Assembly: GCA_025061835.1 (NCBI GenBank) | Contig: JANXAC010000004.1 | Span: forward strand, 49,136 to 113,135 | Source of the DNA: Spirochaetota bacterium | GTDB lineage: Bacteria > Spirochaetota > Brevinematia > DTOW01 | DNA: 64,000 nt | Reading direction: 5' to 3' | Shown: positions 45,744 to 54,925 of the stretch, piece after piece | Numbering within the stretch: position 1 is the first letter of the stretch | Layout of the letters: each line of letters begins with the position of its first letter | Notes under the pieces: model-generated | What the model was told of the DNA's origin: nothing | What the model saw: only the letters and a program-made list of their open reading frames with translations | Databases searched by the model: none | Translations under genes and position numbers: made by a program

Positions 45744-46124
45744 ATGGATTTTGAGATACGGGAGATAGAGATAGACAAAATAAAGGTTAGGGACAGGCAA
45801 AGGAAGTATATAGGAGATATAACACCTCTTAAGAAAAGTATGAAGGAATTAGGTCTTATAAACCCCATAATAGTTTCTGATGATAATGTTTTGATAGCAG
45901 GTTACAGAAGACTACTTTCTGCTAAAGAGTTAGGTTGGAAGAAAATACCTGCTAGGATAGTAAGTTCCGAGAAAAAACATCTTTTTGAAGATATAGAATT
46001 TGATGAGAACTACGCAAGGAAAAACTTGTTTCAGGAAGAAGTTGATGAAATTATCAAGAAACAAAACTCTCGTAAAAAGGGATTATTTGGAAAAATCTTC
46101 AGTTGGTTCAGGAGAAGGTTTTAA
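45744..46124 (+). CDS. Small stand-alone ParB/Srx-like domain protein
   Basis: The 126-residue protein has the N-terminal domain of ParB-like nucleases. It reads IEIDKIKVRDRQRKYIGD, then SMKELGLINPIIVSDDNVLI and AGYRRLLSAKELGWKKIPAR. It lacks the helix-turn-helix and dimer domains of chromosomal ParB, so it is not the partition protein. The tail is basic (RKKGLFGKIFSWFRRRF), suggesting nucleic acid or membrane contact. ParB/Srx domains bind CTP or act as nucleases or kinases in other contexts. No Shine-Dalgarno site precedes the ATG. The metallopeptidase gene follows eight bases later. Confidence 0.75.
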   Translation: MDFEIREIEIDKIKVRDRQRKYIGDITPLKKSMKELGLINPIIVSDDNVLIAGYRRLLSAKELGWKKIPARIVSSEKKHLFEDIEFDENYARKNLFQEEVDEIIKKQNSRKKGLFGKIFSWFRRRF

Positions 46125-46131
46125 CAACACT

Positions 46132-47877
46132 ATGCCAAAGATACTTTTGTCTCTTGTCTTATCAATTTTCTTCCTACCACTAGCGTTTTCTGATATTATT
46201 GAGTCAAAAGTAATCTTATCAATCACAAAGAATCAGATCTCTTACACGGTGTCATTTACTTCAGAAGACCGTGTAATTGAAGTTCTATCTGAGAGAGAAA
46301 TACAAAACATAAGAATTAACAAATCAAGAGCAACATTCAGAAGGAAAGTAGAAGGTAGTTTAATAACATATTATATTGAACTACCTAAAAGTGAAAGGTT
46401 TGAGATTGAATTCGTATATGAGTATCCTTTCACAAGAGAGTATAGGAGTAGAGGTATAGTAGTTCTTTCGGAAGTTATGAGGAACTTGCCCTACATAGTT
46501 GATCTTGAAGGTATAGCTAATTCGTCCCAACTTGTTATAGAAGCGGATGACAGTGATGAAATTGATATAGTAGTTGACGGGAAGGTTGTAAAGAGACAAA
46601 ATGGTAGTTATATTACAAGAACCAAAAATTCGTTGGTAGTGCTTGGATACCTTGATGTTTTTGAAGTGTCCCTTAATGGCAGTAAGGTTACAATAGTTCT
46701 TCCTAAAGGGAACGAAAGTGTAGGATTAGAGATAGTGTCTTTTATTGACAGAATATTGAAAACTATAGAGACAAAATTTGAACTTGAGACACCAAGAGAT
46801 ATCAAAGTAATATATTATCCTTACGCAACATTCTCTGAAAACATTGGTGATACGATAATAATAAGCAAACTTCTTGACCAAAGGAGAGATTATTTCTCAA
46901 ACATTGAGCGTATTGAAGACTTTGTGCTTCTATCTCACGAGATACTACATATGTCAATAAAACAAAGGATAATGCCCGATGCGATTGACCTAGTGGAAGG
47001 ACTTATACAGTATATTTCCATTGAATGTCTTTCGGAAGTCCTAAACTCAACTTATATAAGAGATGTAGTATTTAGAAATTATCTATCACAGATGAAATAC
47101 CTATCACTCGTCAAGGATAAGGAAATTCTAGTGAGATACAGAAAGTATCCCTTGATATATAGATACATATCTGGGATAGTTGGTGAGTTTCAAGTTGTGT
47201 CGTTTTTCAAGTATTTAACGAAGATAAGCGAAGAGATAAGTTTGGATGTTATCAGGAGGTCTTTTAGGAGTATAACTGGTGTTAGTCTTGATACATTCTT
47301 ACCTCTTTTTGATGGATTGGCTACACTACCGAATTTAGAGATAGTAAAAAATCAGAGAAGTATAACTGTTTATTCAACAGCACCTACGAAAGTGAATACG
47401 TATCTAAAAGTTGTGTTTGAAGATTCTGAAACCAATATTTCTATTGAAGTGCCTAGGAATTCTTCTGTGAGTATAACTTTTGAGCAATCTATCAAGAACG
47501 CTTCCGTGAACTTTGATGGATACTTTCCTGAATTATTCTATTATGACAACTCACTAGAGAGCGATGCGCCTAGTGTTGTGAAGCAGGTTGTTTCTGAAGT
47601 TTTGTATATTCTAAATACTCAAGATATTTCACAAGCGAGGAATAGAAAGTTAATAATCTCAAAGTCTTTGGAGAATAGGATAAAAGATTACTTGTCCCAG
47701 AAGAGAAAAATTTTTGATTCGGATGAGGTTAGAATGGGTGTTGAAAATGTAGTAATCTACGGAGGTCAGGTTATAGTTGAAGTTGTGATCTACTCATCAA
47801 CGAAATATAGACAAGGTTTTATAACTATAAGCTACAGAAAGTCATACTATATATCCGATTTTGTAATTATGCTGTGA
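46132..47877 (+). CDS. Exported gluzincin-type metallopeptidase-like protein (M1-like)
   Basis: I chose the ATG at 46132 since it gives a clean signal peptide (ILLSLVLSIFFLPLAFSDI) and starts eight bases after the ParB-like gene; the open frame itself extends back to 46000 in another frame of that gene. The 581-residue protein has the zinc motif HEILH (about residue 270) and, 18-25 residues later, VEGLIQYI, which matches the HExxH...E pattern of gluzincins such as M1 peptidases. Other M1 landmarks such as GAMEN are not obvious, so it is a distant relative. The N-terminal 250 residues are beta-rich. The protein likely acts in the periplasm or outside the cell. Confidence 0.68.
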   Translation: MPKILLSLVLSIFFLPLAFSDIIESKVILSITKNQISYTVSFTSEDRVIEVLSEREIQNIRINKSRATFRRKVEGSLITYYIELPKSERFEIEFVYEYPFTREYRSRGIVVLSEVMRNLPYIVDLEGIANSSQLVIEADDSDEIDIVVDGKVVKRQNGSYITRTKNSLVVLGYLDVFEVSLNGSKVTIVLPKGNESVGLEIVSFIDRILKTIETKFELETPRDIKVIYYPYATFSENIGDTIIISKLLDQRRDYFSNIERIEDFVLLSHEILHMSIKQRIMPDAIDLVEGLIQYISIECLSEVLNSTYIRDVVFRNYLSQMKYLSLVKDKEILVRYRKYPLIYRYISGIVGEFQVVSFFKYLTKISEEISLDVIRRSFRSITGVSLDTFLPLFDGLATLPNLEIVKNQRSITVYSTAPTKVNTYLKVVFEDSETNISIEVPRNSSVSITFEQSIKNASVNFDGYFPELFYYDNSLESDAPSVVKQVVSEVLYILNTQDISQARNRKLIISKSLENRIKDYLSQKRKIFDSDEVRMGVENVVIYGGQVIVEVVIYSSTKYRQGFITISYRKSYYISDFVIML

Positions 47878-48453
47878 GATTAAGTGTCTTCAAAAAGTCA
47901 TCCGAAATTACTTGTGTGGTGTAGAAACTATAACATTTAAGAGTAATTCTCTTTTATTGGAGTAGGTTTGACTTATAGGTTTGGTTTTACTATATTTCTA
48001 TTAAAAGAATTTTTTGCTTCATTTTTCTGGTTGGGAACTTGATAGATGAATTAGAAGGTGATTGGCTAATTGTGATAAGCAAGAATTAACAGAAGTTCAA
48101 AACTATAAGTAGTGGTCTCAAACAGCATAATATAGCACCTGAAGATGTTAGGTCAAGAATAATCACAGAAGAAGGTGTTTATAGAGTTCTCCAGAATGAG
48201 TTTTTTGATGGAATTGGGAAAATATCTTTTTGTAGAAGTGGATAATGTATCCCAAAACACAATCATTCTTAGTAATTAACTGAAGAGTGACTGGAACTGA
48301 CCTTAAAAATACCTTTTAGAAAATTTGTTGAGATTTTTGATGGGGTTGTAGGATAGTCTTCTTGTATGGTTTTTATGATTTTGGGATATTGCTTTTTGTT
48401 TGTGGTAGAAGAATTAGTAGAACAGGGTAATAGAGTTTTTTGGAGGTTTATCT
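47878..48453. other. Gene-poor stretch with remnants of coding sequence
   Basis: These 576 bases have no intact gene. A frame free of stops from 48090 to 48245 looks like protein-coding sequence without a start. The rest shows stops in all frames. Together with the pseudogene at 49042-49486 it suggests an eroded region. A good ribosome binding site for the next small gene is at the end (GGAGG near 48440). Confidence 0.5.
48090..48245 (+). pseudogene. Orphan coding fragment of about 51 codons
   Basis: The frame is open after a TAA at 48087 and ends with TAA at 48243, with no start codon in a sensible place. Its translation has a credible protein character (KTISSGLKQHNIAPEDVRSR, then EEGVYRVLQNEFFDGIGK) with mixed helix propensity and few repeats. 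It is likely the end of a lost gene. I do not recognise the family. Confidence 0.35.
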
Positions 48454-48636
48454 ATGCTTGAAGTGAAGCTATATTTTAAACAAGAATTTTACCGAGAGTT
48501 TATCTGCTCCAAAGATGAGCACCTAAAGGATTGTCATTTGAATGTTTTTTCAAACATACAACTAGCGAAAGTTTCTAAACTAGATAGCGCTGTAATTACA
48601 ATCACAAATCAACAAAAGTTGTTATCCTTACAATAA
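48454..48636 (+). CDS. Small protein of unknown function (60 residues)
   Basis: GGAGG lies about eight bases before the ATG, which supports translation. The 60-residue product begins EVKLYFKQEFYREFICSKDE and has two Cys and mixed hydrophobic and charged residues; no signal peptide or known motif is visible. The next gene begins ten bases after its stop and has its own ribosome binding site, so the two form a small operon of unknowns. The size and order recall toxin-antitoxin pairs, but nothing in the sequence shows that. Confidence 0.5.
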   Translation: MLEVKLYFKQEFYREFICSKDEHLKDCHLNVFSNIQLAKVSKLDSAVITITNQQKLLSLQ

Positions 48637-48646
48637 GGAGATGTTT

Positions 48647-49045
48647 ATGGATGAGTTTATGGACGAGGAGATGAAAAACCTAGTAGAATACAAAGACAAA
48701 ATACAGAATAAGATTTTTCTGTTTATGAGAGTATTTGAATACAGGAGAAAGATAGGGTATTGGTCTCTTGATGTAACAAGTTATGAAGATAAAAAGGTAG
48801 CGTTCATTACAATATACGAAATTGAAGGATACAAACCATTTAAAGTTTTCTCGGATATCATTATAGGAGATAACGATAATGAAGAATCTGAAAAACTAAC
48901 TATTTATGAAGGGGAAAAGCCAATTTCAACCAGAGATTTTATAGAAAAGTGTGATTATCTAATCAAAGAAGGTCTAGCGATAAGAAACCTAGGTGAATAC
49001 TTAAAAAGAAAGTATGTTGAAGATAATGCTTATATTTTGAATTAA
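48647..49045 (+). CDS. Hypothetical acidic protein (132 residues)
   Basis: AAGGAG at 48635-48640 is directly beside an ATG at 48641 but six bases from the ATG at 48647, which I therefore favour. The product begins DEFMDEEMKNLVEYKDKIQN and is alternately acidic and basic, with WSLDVTSYEDKKVAFITIYE in the middle, a likely alpha/beta domain without membrane segments. I do not recognise the family. It follows the 60-residue gene on the same strand and its stop overlaps the convergent beta-helix pseudogene by four bases. Confidence 0.6.
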   Translation: MDEFMDEEMKNLVEYKDKIQNKIFLFMRVFEYRRKIGYWSLDVTSYEDKKVAFITIYEIEGYKPFKVFSDIIIGDNDNEESEKLTIYEGEKPISTRDFIEKCDYLIKEGLAIRNLGEYLKRKYVEDNAYILN

Positions 49046-49486
49046 CAAGGCTCTGTGAGAGGATTATCAACTGAAATACCAGGAAACTCTCTTGATAAGA
49101 CAGATAGACTAGTATAGTTGGAAATGTGAATAACAGAGTTTATACCACCAGAGGTATTGTTCGTTAAAACTGAATTTGAGATAAATATAGGTAAATTACC
49201 ATATTCACTGAGTATGTATATTCCACCTCCGCCACCACTATTGGCTCTATTATTGTAAATACGGGATGAGATAGTGTTAGCAGAACTTGAATGAAATGGT
49301 TCCATTCAATGTATTGTTTCTACTCCTATCAGCGTATATAGCACCACCTTCGTATCCAGAATTATTGCTTATGGCATTCACATATTGAGTTTTGATGCTT
49401 ATACTATTTGGAACCAGTAGAATGGTGAGTGAAAAGTCTGGAACTTTGTCTAATAAACTAAGTGTAAAGTTGTAGTATTTGCTTAA
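49042..49486 (-). pseudogene. Frameshifted fragment of a right-handed beta-helix surface protein
   Basis: Two open pieces in different frames follow one another on the minus strand. The upstream piece (49486-49277) reads VPNSISIKTQYVNAISNNSG and EGGAIYADRSRNNTLNGT. The downstream piece (49305-49042) reads SRIYNNRANSGGGGGIYI and ISNSVLTNNTSGGINSVIHI. NNxAxxGGAIY-type turns are typical of parallel beta-helix and polymorphic outer-membrane repeats. A frameshift near 49280-49305 splits them, and there is no start or signal peptide, so it is a remnant of a once larger gene. Confidence 0.6.
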
Positions 49487-49507
49487 CTACATATCCAATC
49501 AGTTTCT

Positions 49508-49960
49508 CTAACTATCCTTTCTTTTAAGTAAGTTCATAACATCTGTGATAAGATTGTCTTGTATGGACATCATAACCTTTTCATCGTCTTCCGATGTCTC
49601 GTGGTCGTAACCAAGTAGATGTAGAATTCCATGAACCAATAACCTTACAAACTCTTCAATAGGTTCTACTCCGAATTCTTTACTCTGGGCAAAAACCCTA
49701 TCTATTGATATTATTATATCTCCAAGATAAATATATCTTCCAACAATATCGCCATCAGGAAAGGATAGAACATCAGTAGCATAATCTTTGTTGCGGTAGT
49801 TTCTATTATACTCTCTTATCGTTTCATCATCACACAAAACAACACTTAACTCAACATTATCTCTGTTCATCTTCTCAAGGGTAAAAGTAGTGATCTTCTT
49901 CAGTGTCTTGATGCTTATAAACCTACTTTTATAGTTGTCTATAACATTAACTTTTATCAT
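49508..49960 (-). CDS. ybeY: Endoribonuclease YbeY (rRNA maturation)
   Basis: The 150-residue protein has the family's zinc-binding motif in LVHGILHLLGYDHETSED, with three conserved His. Other family features are the preceding NRNYRNKDYATDVLSFP and YLGDIIISIDRVFAQ. YbeY helps mature 16S rRNA 3' ends and in ribosome quality control. The ATG sits close to a GGAGG (TCGGAGGGTGG upstream, minus strand). It stands alone between the pseudogene and the suf operon. Confidence 0.94.
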   Translation of the reverse strand: MIKVNVIDNYKSRFISIKTLKKITTFTLEKMNRDNVELSVVLCDDETIREYNRNYRNKDYATDVLSFPDGDIVGRYIYLGDIIISIDRVFAQSKEFGVEPIEEFVRLLVHGILHLLGYDHETSEDDEKVMMSIQDNLITDVMNLLKRKDS

Positions 49961-50160
49961 CCACCCTCCGAAGAAAGTCGTTTTGAATCATCACTTAATT
50001 GATCTTGTAAAATTAAGTAGTAAGACTTTGTATCCAAATTTATGTATGTAGTATAATCAATTTTCTTCTCCAAATACCATTATGTTATGCTTTTCTAATT
50101 GTTTATGTTGTTTAATAAATTTAGTATTGTTTAACTTTATTAGAAATTGAAAATATTCTC

Positions 50161-50189
50161 TTGACAATCTAATTGCTTTTGTATAGATT
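50161..50189 (+). promoter_or_regulatory. Promoter of sufCBD
   Basis: TTGACA at 50161-50166 is a perfect -35; 17 bases later TAGATT (50184-50189), or TATAGA at a spacing of 15, gives a fair -10. The sufC start codon is about 30 bases downstream. No IscR- or Fur-type box was recognised. Confidence 0.5.
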
Positions 50190-50220
50190 TATAGAAACTC
50201 TACAAGTTGAGGAGGTATTT

Positions 50221-50997
50221 ATGAGTGAGTTTTTTAAGGTTGTTAACTTGAGGGCAAGGATAGAGGAGAGGGAGATTCTCAAGGGGCTTAACCTTGAGGT
50301 GAATAGAGGTGAGATACACGCTATTATGGGACCTAACGGTTCTGGTAAGACAACACTTTCAAGTGTTATTATGGGTAGTCCTACTCATGAAGTGGAAGGA
50401 GGAGATATTTTATTCAAAGGCGAAAGTATTTTGGAACTACCGCCAGATGAGAGAGCAAAGAGAGGGATATTCCTAGCGTTCCAGCATCCTGAAGAGATTC
50501 CCGGTGTAAGTTTCATAAATTTCTTGAGGATTGCTTATAATGCGGTATTCTCAAGCAGACTTGGTGATAAGTTTGTTCCACCGAAGCCTATGGAGTTTAG
50601 AAACCTTGTTAAGTCAAAAATTGACCTTCTGGGTATGGATGATTACTTCTTAACGAGATATCTGAATGAAGGTTTTTCTGGAGGTGAGAAAAAGAGAGCA
50701 GAGATGGTTCAGATGCTTCTTCTTGAGCCTGAGTTGGTTATCATGGATGAGACAGACTCGGGTCTTGATATTGATGCGCTCAAATTAGTTGCTAATGCAG
50801 TGATGAATTATAGAAGTTCTAACAATTCATTCGTTGTTATCACTCACTACTCCAGAGTGTTGAAATACATAAAACCAGACTTCGTTCATGTGATGTTTGA
50901 TGGTAGGATTGTTAAGACTGGTGATTACTCGTTATCTGAGATGATAGAAGAAAAAGGTTATGACTGGGTTGTTAAGCAAGCAACCACAAATGCATAA
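50221..50997 (+). CDS. sufC: Fe-S assembly ATPase SufC
   Basis: GAGGAGG five to six bases upstream decides the ATG at 50221; the open frame extends back to a TTG. The 258-residue ABC-type ATPase has Walker A GPNGSGKTT, Q-loop FLAFQHPEEIPGVSF, signature FSGGEKKRAE and Walker B LVIMDETDSGLD. EIPGVSF and DETDSGLDIDAL are typical of SufC. It energises the SufBC2D scaffold that assembles Fe-S clusters. It is the first gene of sufCBD. Confidence 0.96.
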   Translation: MSEFFKVVNLRARIEEREILKGLNLEVNRGEIHAIMGPNGSGKTTLSSVIMGSPTHEVEGGDILFKGESILELPPDERAKRGIFLAFQHPEEIPGVSFINFLRIAYNAVFSSRLGDKFVPPKPMEFRNLVKSKIDLLGMDDYFLTRYLNEGFSGGEKKRAEMVQMLLLEPELVIMDETDSGLDIDALKLVANAVMNYRSSNNSFVVITHYSRVLKYIKPDFVHVMFDGRIVKTGDYSLSEMIEEKGYDWVVKQATTNA

Positions 50998-51019
50998 CCT
51001 TAATTTTTGGAGGTGATTT

Positions 51020-52456
51020 ATGGCAAGAGAAGAGATCAAACAAATGGATATAAACCTTTCAAAGTATGACTTTAAAGACCCTGAACTTTATGTGTATAAA
51101 TCCCAAAAAGGTATAAGTGAAGAGGTCGTAAAACAGATTTCAAAGATGAAGGGAGAGCCTGACTGGATGACGGAGTTTAGGGTCAAAGCATACAGAATAT
51201 TTGAGAAGAAGGCCATGCCAACATGGGGTGAGAGATGGCTTTTGGATCAGATTAACTTTGATGAGATTTACTATTATGTTCGTCCAACTGATACCAAGGG
51301 TAATAGTTGGGATGAAGTTCCTGAATACATAAAGAAAACATTTGATAGATTGGGAATACCAGAAGCAGAGAGAAAATATCTAGCAGGTGTTACGGCACAG
51401 TATGAGTCTGAAGTGGTTTATCATAGTGTAAAATCTCAATGGGAAAGTAAAGGAGTAATATTTACAGATATGGACACTGCAGTTAGAGAATATCCAGACA
51501 TTGTTAAGAGGTATTTTGGAACGGTTGTGCCACCAAATGATAATAAGTTTGCTTCACTGAACAGTGCTGTTTGGAGTGGTGGTAGTTTTGTATATGTTCC
51601 AAAGGGTGTTCATGTAGATATACCACTCCAGGCTTATTTCAGAATAAACACTCAGAATATGGGGCAGTTTGAGAGAACACTGATAATAGCTGAGGAAGGT
51701 GCTAGCGTTCATTATATAGAAGGCTGTACTGCTCCAATGTATTCAACAAACTCACTACACGCAGCGGTTGTTGAAATTATCGCACACAAAGGTGCTTATG
51801 TTAGATATACTACAGTTCAAAACTGGTCAAAGAATATATACAACCTTGTTACCAAAAGAGCGTTTGCTTATGAAGATGCTAGAGTTGAGTGGGTTGATGG
51901 TAATCTTGGAAGTAAATTGACTATGAAGTATCCCGCAGTTTTTATGCTTGGGAAAGGTGCTCAAGCAGAGATACTATCTATAGCACTCGCAGGAGCAGGA
52001 CAAGTTCAAGATGCAGGAGCGAAAGTAGTTCATGCGGCACCATATACAAGTTCAAAAATAACGAACAAGTCTATAAGCATCGGTGGGGGTAAGACGATAT
52101 ACAGGGGTCTTGTTAAGGTAATGAAAGGAGCAGTCGGTTCAAAGAACCATACTTCCTGTAACGCACTTTTGATAGATGAGTTGTCAAAATCAGACACTAT
52201 ACCGCATATTGACATAAGTGAAGATAAAGTATCATTAGGTCATGAAGCAACTGCTGGTAGGATAAGCGAAGAACAACTATTCTACCTTATGAGTAGAGGG
52301 CTTAACGAACACGAAGCACTAGTTACGATTGTAAATGGTTTCATTGAACCTTTCACGAAAGCACTACCCCTAGAATACGCAGTTGAACTTAATAGGTTAA
52401 TTGAACTGGAACTTGAGGACTCAATTGATGTAGGTGCAAGGAAGGTTAAATACTAA
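51020..52456 (+). CDS. sufB: Fe-S cluster scaffold protein SufB
   Basis: GGAGG lies six bases before the ATG. The 478 residues match SufB length, with [80 protein letters not shown] and the conserved [14 protein letters not shown], whose Cys is a cluster/sulfur ligand. SufB forms the scaffold with SufD and receives sulfur. It lies 22 bases after sufC and 63 before sufD. Confidence 0.96.
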   Translation: MAREEIKQMDINLSKYDFKDPELYVYKSQKGISEEVVKQISKMKGEPDWMTEFRVKAYRIFEKKAMPTWGERWLLDQINFDEIYYYVRPTDTKGNSWDEVPEYIKKTFDRLGIPEAERKYLAGVTAQYESEVVYHSVKSQWESKGVIFTDMDTAVREYPDIVKRYFGTVVPPNDNKFASLNSAVWSGGSFVYVPKGVHVDIPLQAYFRINTQNMGQFERTLIIAEEGASVHYIEGCTAPMYSTNSLHAAVVEIIAHKGAYVRYTTVQNWSKNIYNLVTKRAFAYEDARVEWVDGNLGSKLTMKYPAVFMLGKGAQAEILSIALAGAGQVQDAGAKVVHAAPYTSSKITNKSISIGGGKTIYRGLVKVMKGAVGSKNHTSCNALLIDELSKSDTIPHIDISEDKVSLGHEATAGRISEEQLFYLMSRGLNEHEALVTIVNGFIEPFTKALPLEYAVELNRLIELELEDSIDVGARKVKY

Positions 52457-52519
52457 ACTATAGCCTTGCTTTATCTTTTGAAGTTGAGTTTGTAGTCCAA
52501 AATATATAAGGAGGATTGT

Positions 52520-53794
52520 ATGAATTTCACTAATTTTGGAACTTTAAACGAGAGACTTTCAAAGTTGGTTGATGATGCTAGAAATGATATAAGTAGTTGG
52601 GGGAGTTTTAAGCTCCCAATAATTGACAAGTCAAATCCAAAGTACAATATTGAATTCTCTAATAGACTACCAAGCGATTCCAAACTTATGTACACCAAGA
52701 TAAGTCTTGAGGTTGTGTTTGACCCTATAGTTGATATACACTTTAACATATCAGAAGAACCAAGTATTAGAGTTAGGGTTGGAGAGGATCTTGTAAAGAA
52801 AGGTTTCTTTGCTAAAGATTTATACCTAAGCCTTGTAGGAGAGGATAAATTCACATCTGAATACTTCTTGAGCACTTTCAAGACACTTGATAACATATTC
52901 TTTTCTTATGCTATATCGTTTATTAAGTATGGAGTTATGATTTACATTCCAAATGATTTGGATGAGGTTGTGGTTAATATAAACAAAAACATAAAGAGTG
53001 ATGTTTTAGGTTCGGTTTATACTATGTTATACATAGGTGAAGATAGTAATGTTAAGGTGTATGAAAGTATACTATCTGATACTGATGAAAGTATGTTTGC
53101 GTTTGAATTATCTGAGACTATACTTGGTAGGAACTCAAACTTGTGGTATAACATCATTCAAAATGTAAATCCTAATTCAGAATACTTCTCAAGTAGAAGG
53201 GTTGAAACTCTAGGTAGTAACAATGTGGAATTCAATGATATTCTTGTAGGTTCTAGATATACTAGAACAGATGACAAAATATTGATGGTAGGAGATAATG
53301 TAGAATCAAAGTATACGGGTATATACTTTACTAATGGAGATCAGAAGTATGATATTCTAGCAACTGCCAGACACAAGGGGTCAAACCAAGGTGCTGATGT
53401 TATTGTGAAAGGTGTTCTTGATGGTAGGTCAAAAGTTTATTTTTACGGAACGCTAAAAGTTGAGGAAAATCTGAAAGGGATAAACTCTCATTTAGGAGGG
53501 CATTCCTTACACCTTTCGCCTGAGTGTAAGTCTGACAGTATTCCGGCACTTGAGGTAGACTCGTTTGATGTAAAGACAGGACATGCTGCTTCACTTACTC
53601 AGTTGGATGAAGAGAAGTTGTTTTACATGATGTCAAGAGGACTTTCAGAGTATGAAGCTAAAAAGGCAATAGTTCAAGGATTTATTGAAGGTGCAGTTAG
53701 AAGAATCTCCGATAAGGATCTAGGTATAAAGGTTAAAAAACTTCTAAAGGAGAAAGGACTTGATGTGATAGAAACAGAACTAGAACTAATATAA
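52520..53794 (+). CDS. sufD: Fe-S cluster assembly protein SufD
   Basis: GGAGG six bases upstream supports the ATG. The 424-residue protein is a SufD-type beta-helix: FFSYAISFIKYGVMIYIPND, RVETLGSNNVEFNDILVG, KGVLDGRSKVYFYGTLKVEE, and the terminal CKSDSIPALEVDSFDVKTGH and FYMMSRGLSEYEAKKAIVQGF. SufD is the partner of SufB. It ends the cluster; no sufS, sufU or sufE follows, so sulfur must come from genes outside this window. Confidence 0.93.
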   Translation: MNFTNFGTLNERLSKLVDDARNDISSWGSFKLPIIDKSNPKYNIEFSNRLPSDSKLMYTKISLEVVFDPIVDIHFNISEEPSIRVRVGEDLVKKGFFAKDLYLSLVGEDKFTSEYFLSTFKTLDNIFFSYAISFIKYGVMIYIPNDLDEVVVNINKNIKSDVLGSVYTMLYIGEDSNVKVYESILSDTDESMFAFELSETILGRNSNLWYNIIQNVNPNSEYFSSRRVETLGSNNVEFNDILVGSRYTRTDDKILMVGDNVESKYTGIYFTNGDQKYDILATARHKGSNQGADVIVKGVLDGRSKVYFYGTLKVEENLKGINSHLGGHSLHLSPECKSDSIPALEVDSFDVKTGHAASLTQLDEEKLFYMMSRGLSEYEAKKAIVQGFIEGAVRRISDKDLGIKVKKLLKEKGLDVIETELELI

Positions 53795-53809
53795 CTAAGT
53801 AAATATTCA

Positions 53810-54817
53810 CTACTTGCTGAAGTTTATCATACTGTGTGAAAATGAGAAATCTACTTTTTTGAGAGTATTTATCATACCATAGTTGTGAATGGGAACTATT
53901 GTTTCAACAAAATTATAGTCTTTAGGTATATCACTCAACATAAAGTCTAGAATCTCTGAACCAATTCCTTGTCTTCTTTGTTCTTCAACAACAAAGAGGT
54001 CGAAGATTCTATAGACGGTTATATTTCTTTCTGATATTCTAGATAGAAGAGATGATAATGAAAAATCTTCCTTAACGACACCGTATCCAACGGGTATTCC
54101 ACTATGATATGCTACATACATCCTAAAAATACTTGGAGAAGCTTCTATTAATTTGTGATAGTTGTATATGATATCTTGTTTTACTTTATCCTCAAACCTT
54201 CTGTCAAATATGCATTGTATAGGATATACATATACATCGTTATTTCTACTCCTAACTTTTACAAAATCATCCATTTCTCTTTGTGAAGATACTTTTACGA
54301 CATTTATGTTAGAGGTTAAACTTTTTGAGTTGTTAATACCAGAAAAGTATCTAAAAATTCCGAATGATGATGTGTATAGAAATCCAAACTTTAGGTATAG
54401 GTTTGAGGCTGCTGTGTTATTAGCATCGGTGCTAACTTCTATTATGTCTCCTTTCTGTTTCTTAACAAAATCAATGAAGTATTTGAGTAGTATAGATCCT
54501 ATACCTTTTCTTTGGAATTCTTTATCTACTCCAAGGAGTTTTATTCTGTAGTATCCTTTTGAGGTTAATCTTGTTAAGTTTCTATCGAAAGCCCACGATA
54601 GGAAGCCTAGTATTCTACCACCACTTACTGCTAGGAATATACCTGTTGAACTTTCAAGTATTCCATATATGACCTTGTGAATATTGTCTCTGCCTACTAA
54701 TTTTACTACTTTATCATCAACTCTAAAGGATGAATACTCAAAGAGGTCTCTTGAGAGTTCAACTATTTTGTCGTGGTCTGTTGTTCTTGCTTCAGTTATG
54801 TAAATCTTTGAAAACAC
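53810..54817 (-). CDS. Tandem GNAT acetyltransferase
   Basis: The 335-residue protein carries two GNAT domains. The first spans about residues 1-150, with acetyl-CoA motif KLLGVDKEFQRKGIGSILL and DANNTAASNLYLKFGF. The second spans about 170-330, with IFDLFVVEEQRRQGIGSEIL. Both keep the Q/RxxGxG/A loop, so both might bind acetyl-CoA. Substrates cannot be deduced; double-GNAT enzymes modify antibiotics, amino acids or peptides. The first in-frame start is GTG at 54817, and no ribosome binding site is clear. It converges on sufD, 15 bases apart. Confidence 0.82.
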   Translation of the reverse strand: MFSKIYITEARTTDHDKIVELSRDLFEYSSFRVDDKVVKLVGRDNIHKVIYGILESSTGIFLAVSGGRILGFLSWAFDRNLTRLTSKGYYRIKLLGVDKEFQRKGIGSILLKYFIDFVKKQKGDIIEVSTDANNTAASNLYLKFGFLYTSSFGIFRYFSGINNSKSLTSNINVVKVSSQREMDDFVKVRSRNNDVYVYPIQCIFDRRFEDKVKQDIIYNYHKLIEASPSIFRMYVAYHSGIPVGYGVVKEDFSLSSLLSRISERNITVYRIFDLFVVEEQRRQGIGSEILDFMLSDIPKDYNFVETIVPIHNYGMINTLKKVDFSFSHSMINFSK

Positions 54818-54925
54818 ATTGAAATTTTAAATAGGTTTTCTTTTTCATTTCATCTTGTCCTTGATTAGTTTTCTTGAAGTGGATTGATATGAAAAATAAT
54901 AATAATATAGGTTAATAGTCCTACT

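Noticed and set aside
46000..46131. Upstream extension of the metallopeptidase to an ATG at 46000
   Set aside because: The extension overlaps the ParB-like gene in another frame and would bury the signal peptide that begins at 46132.
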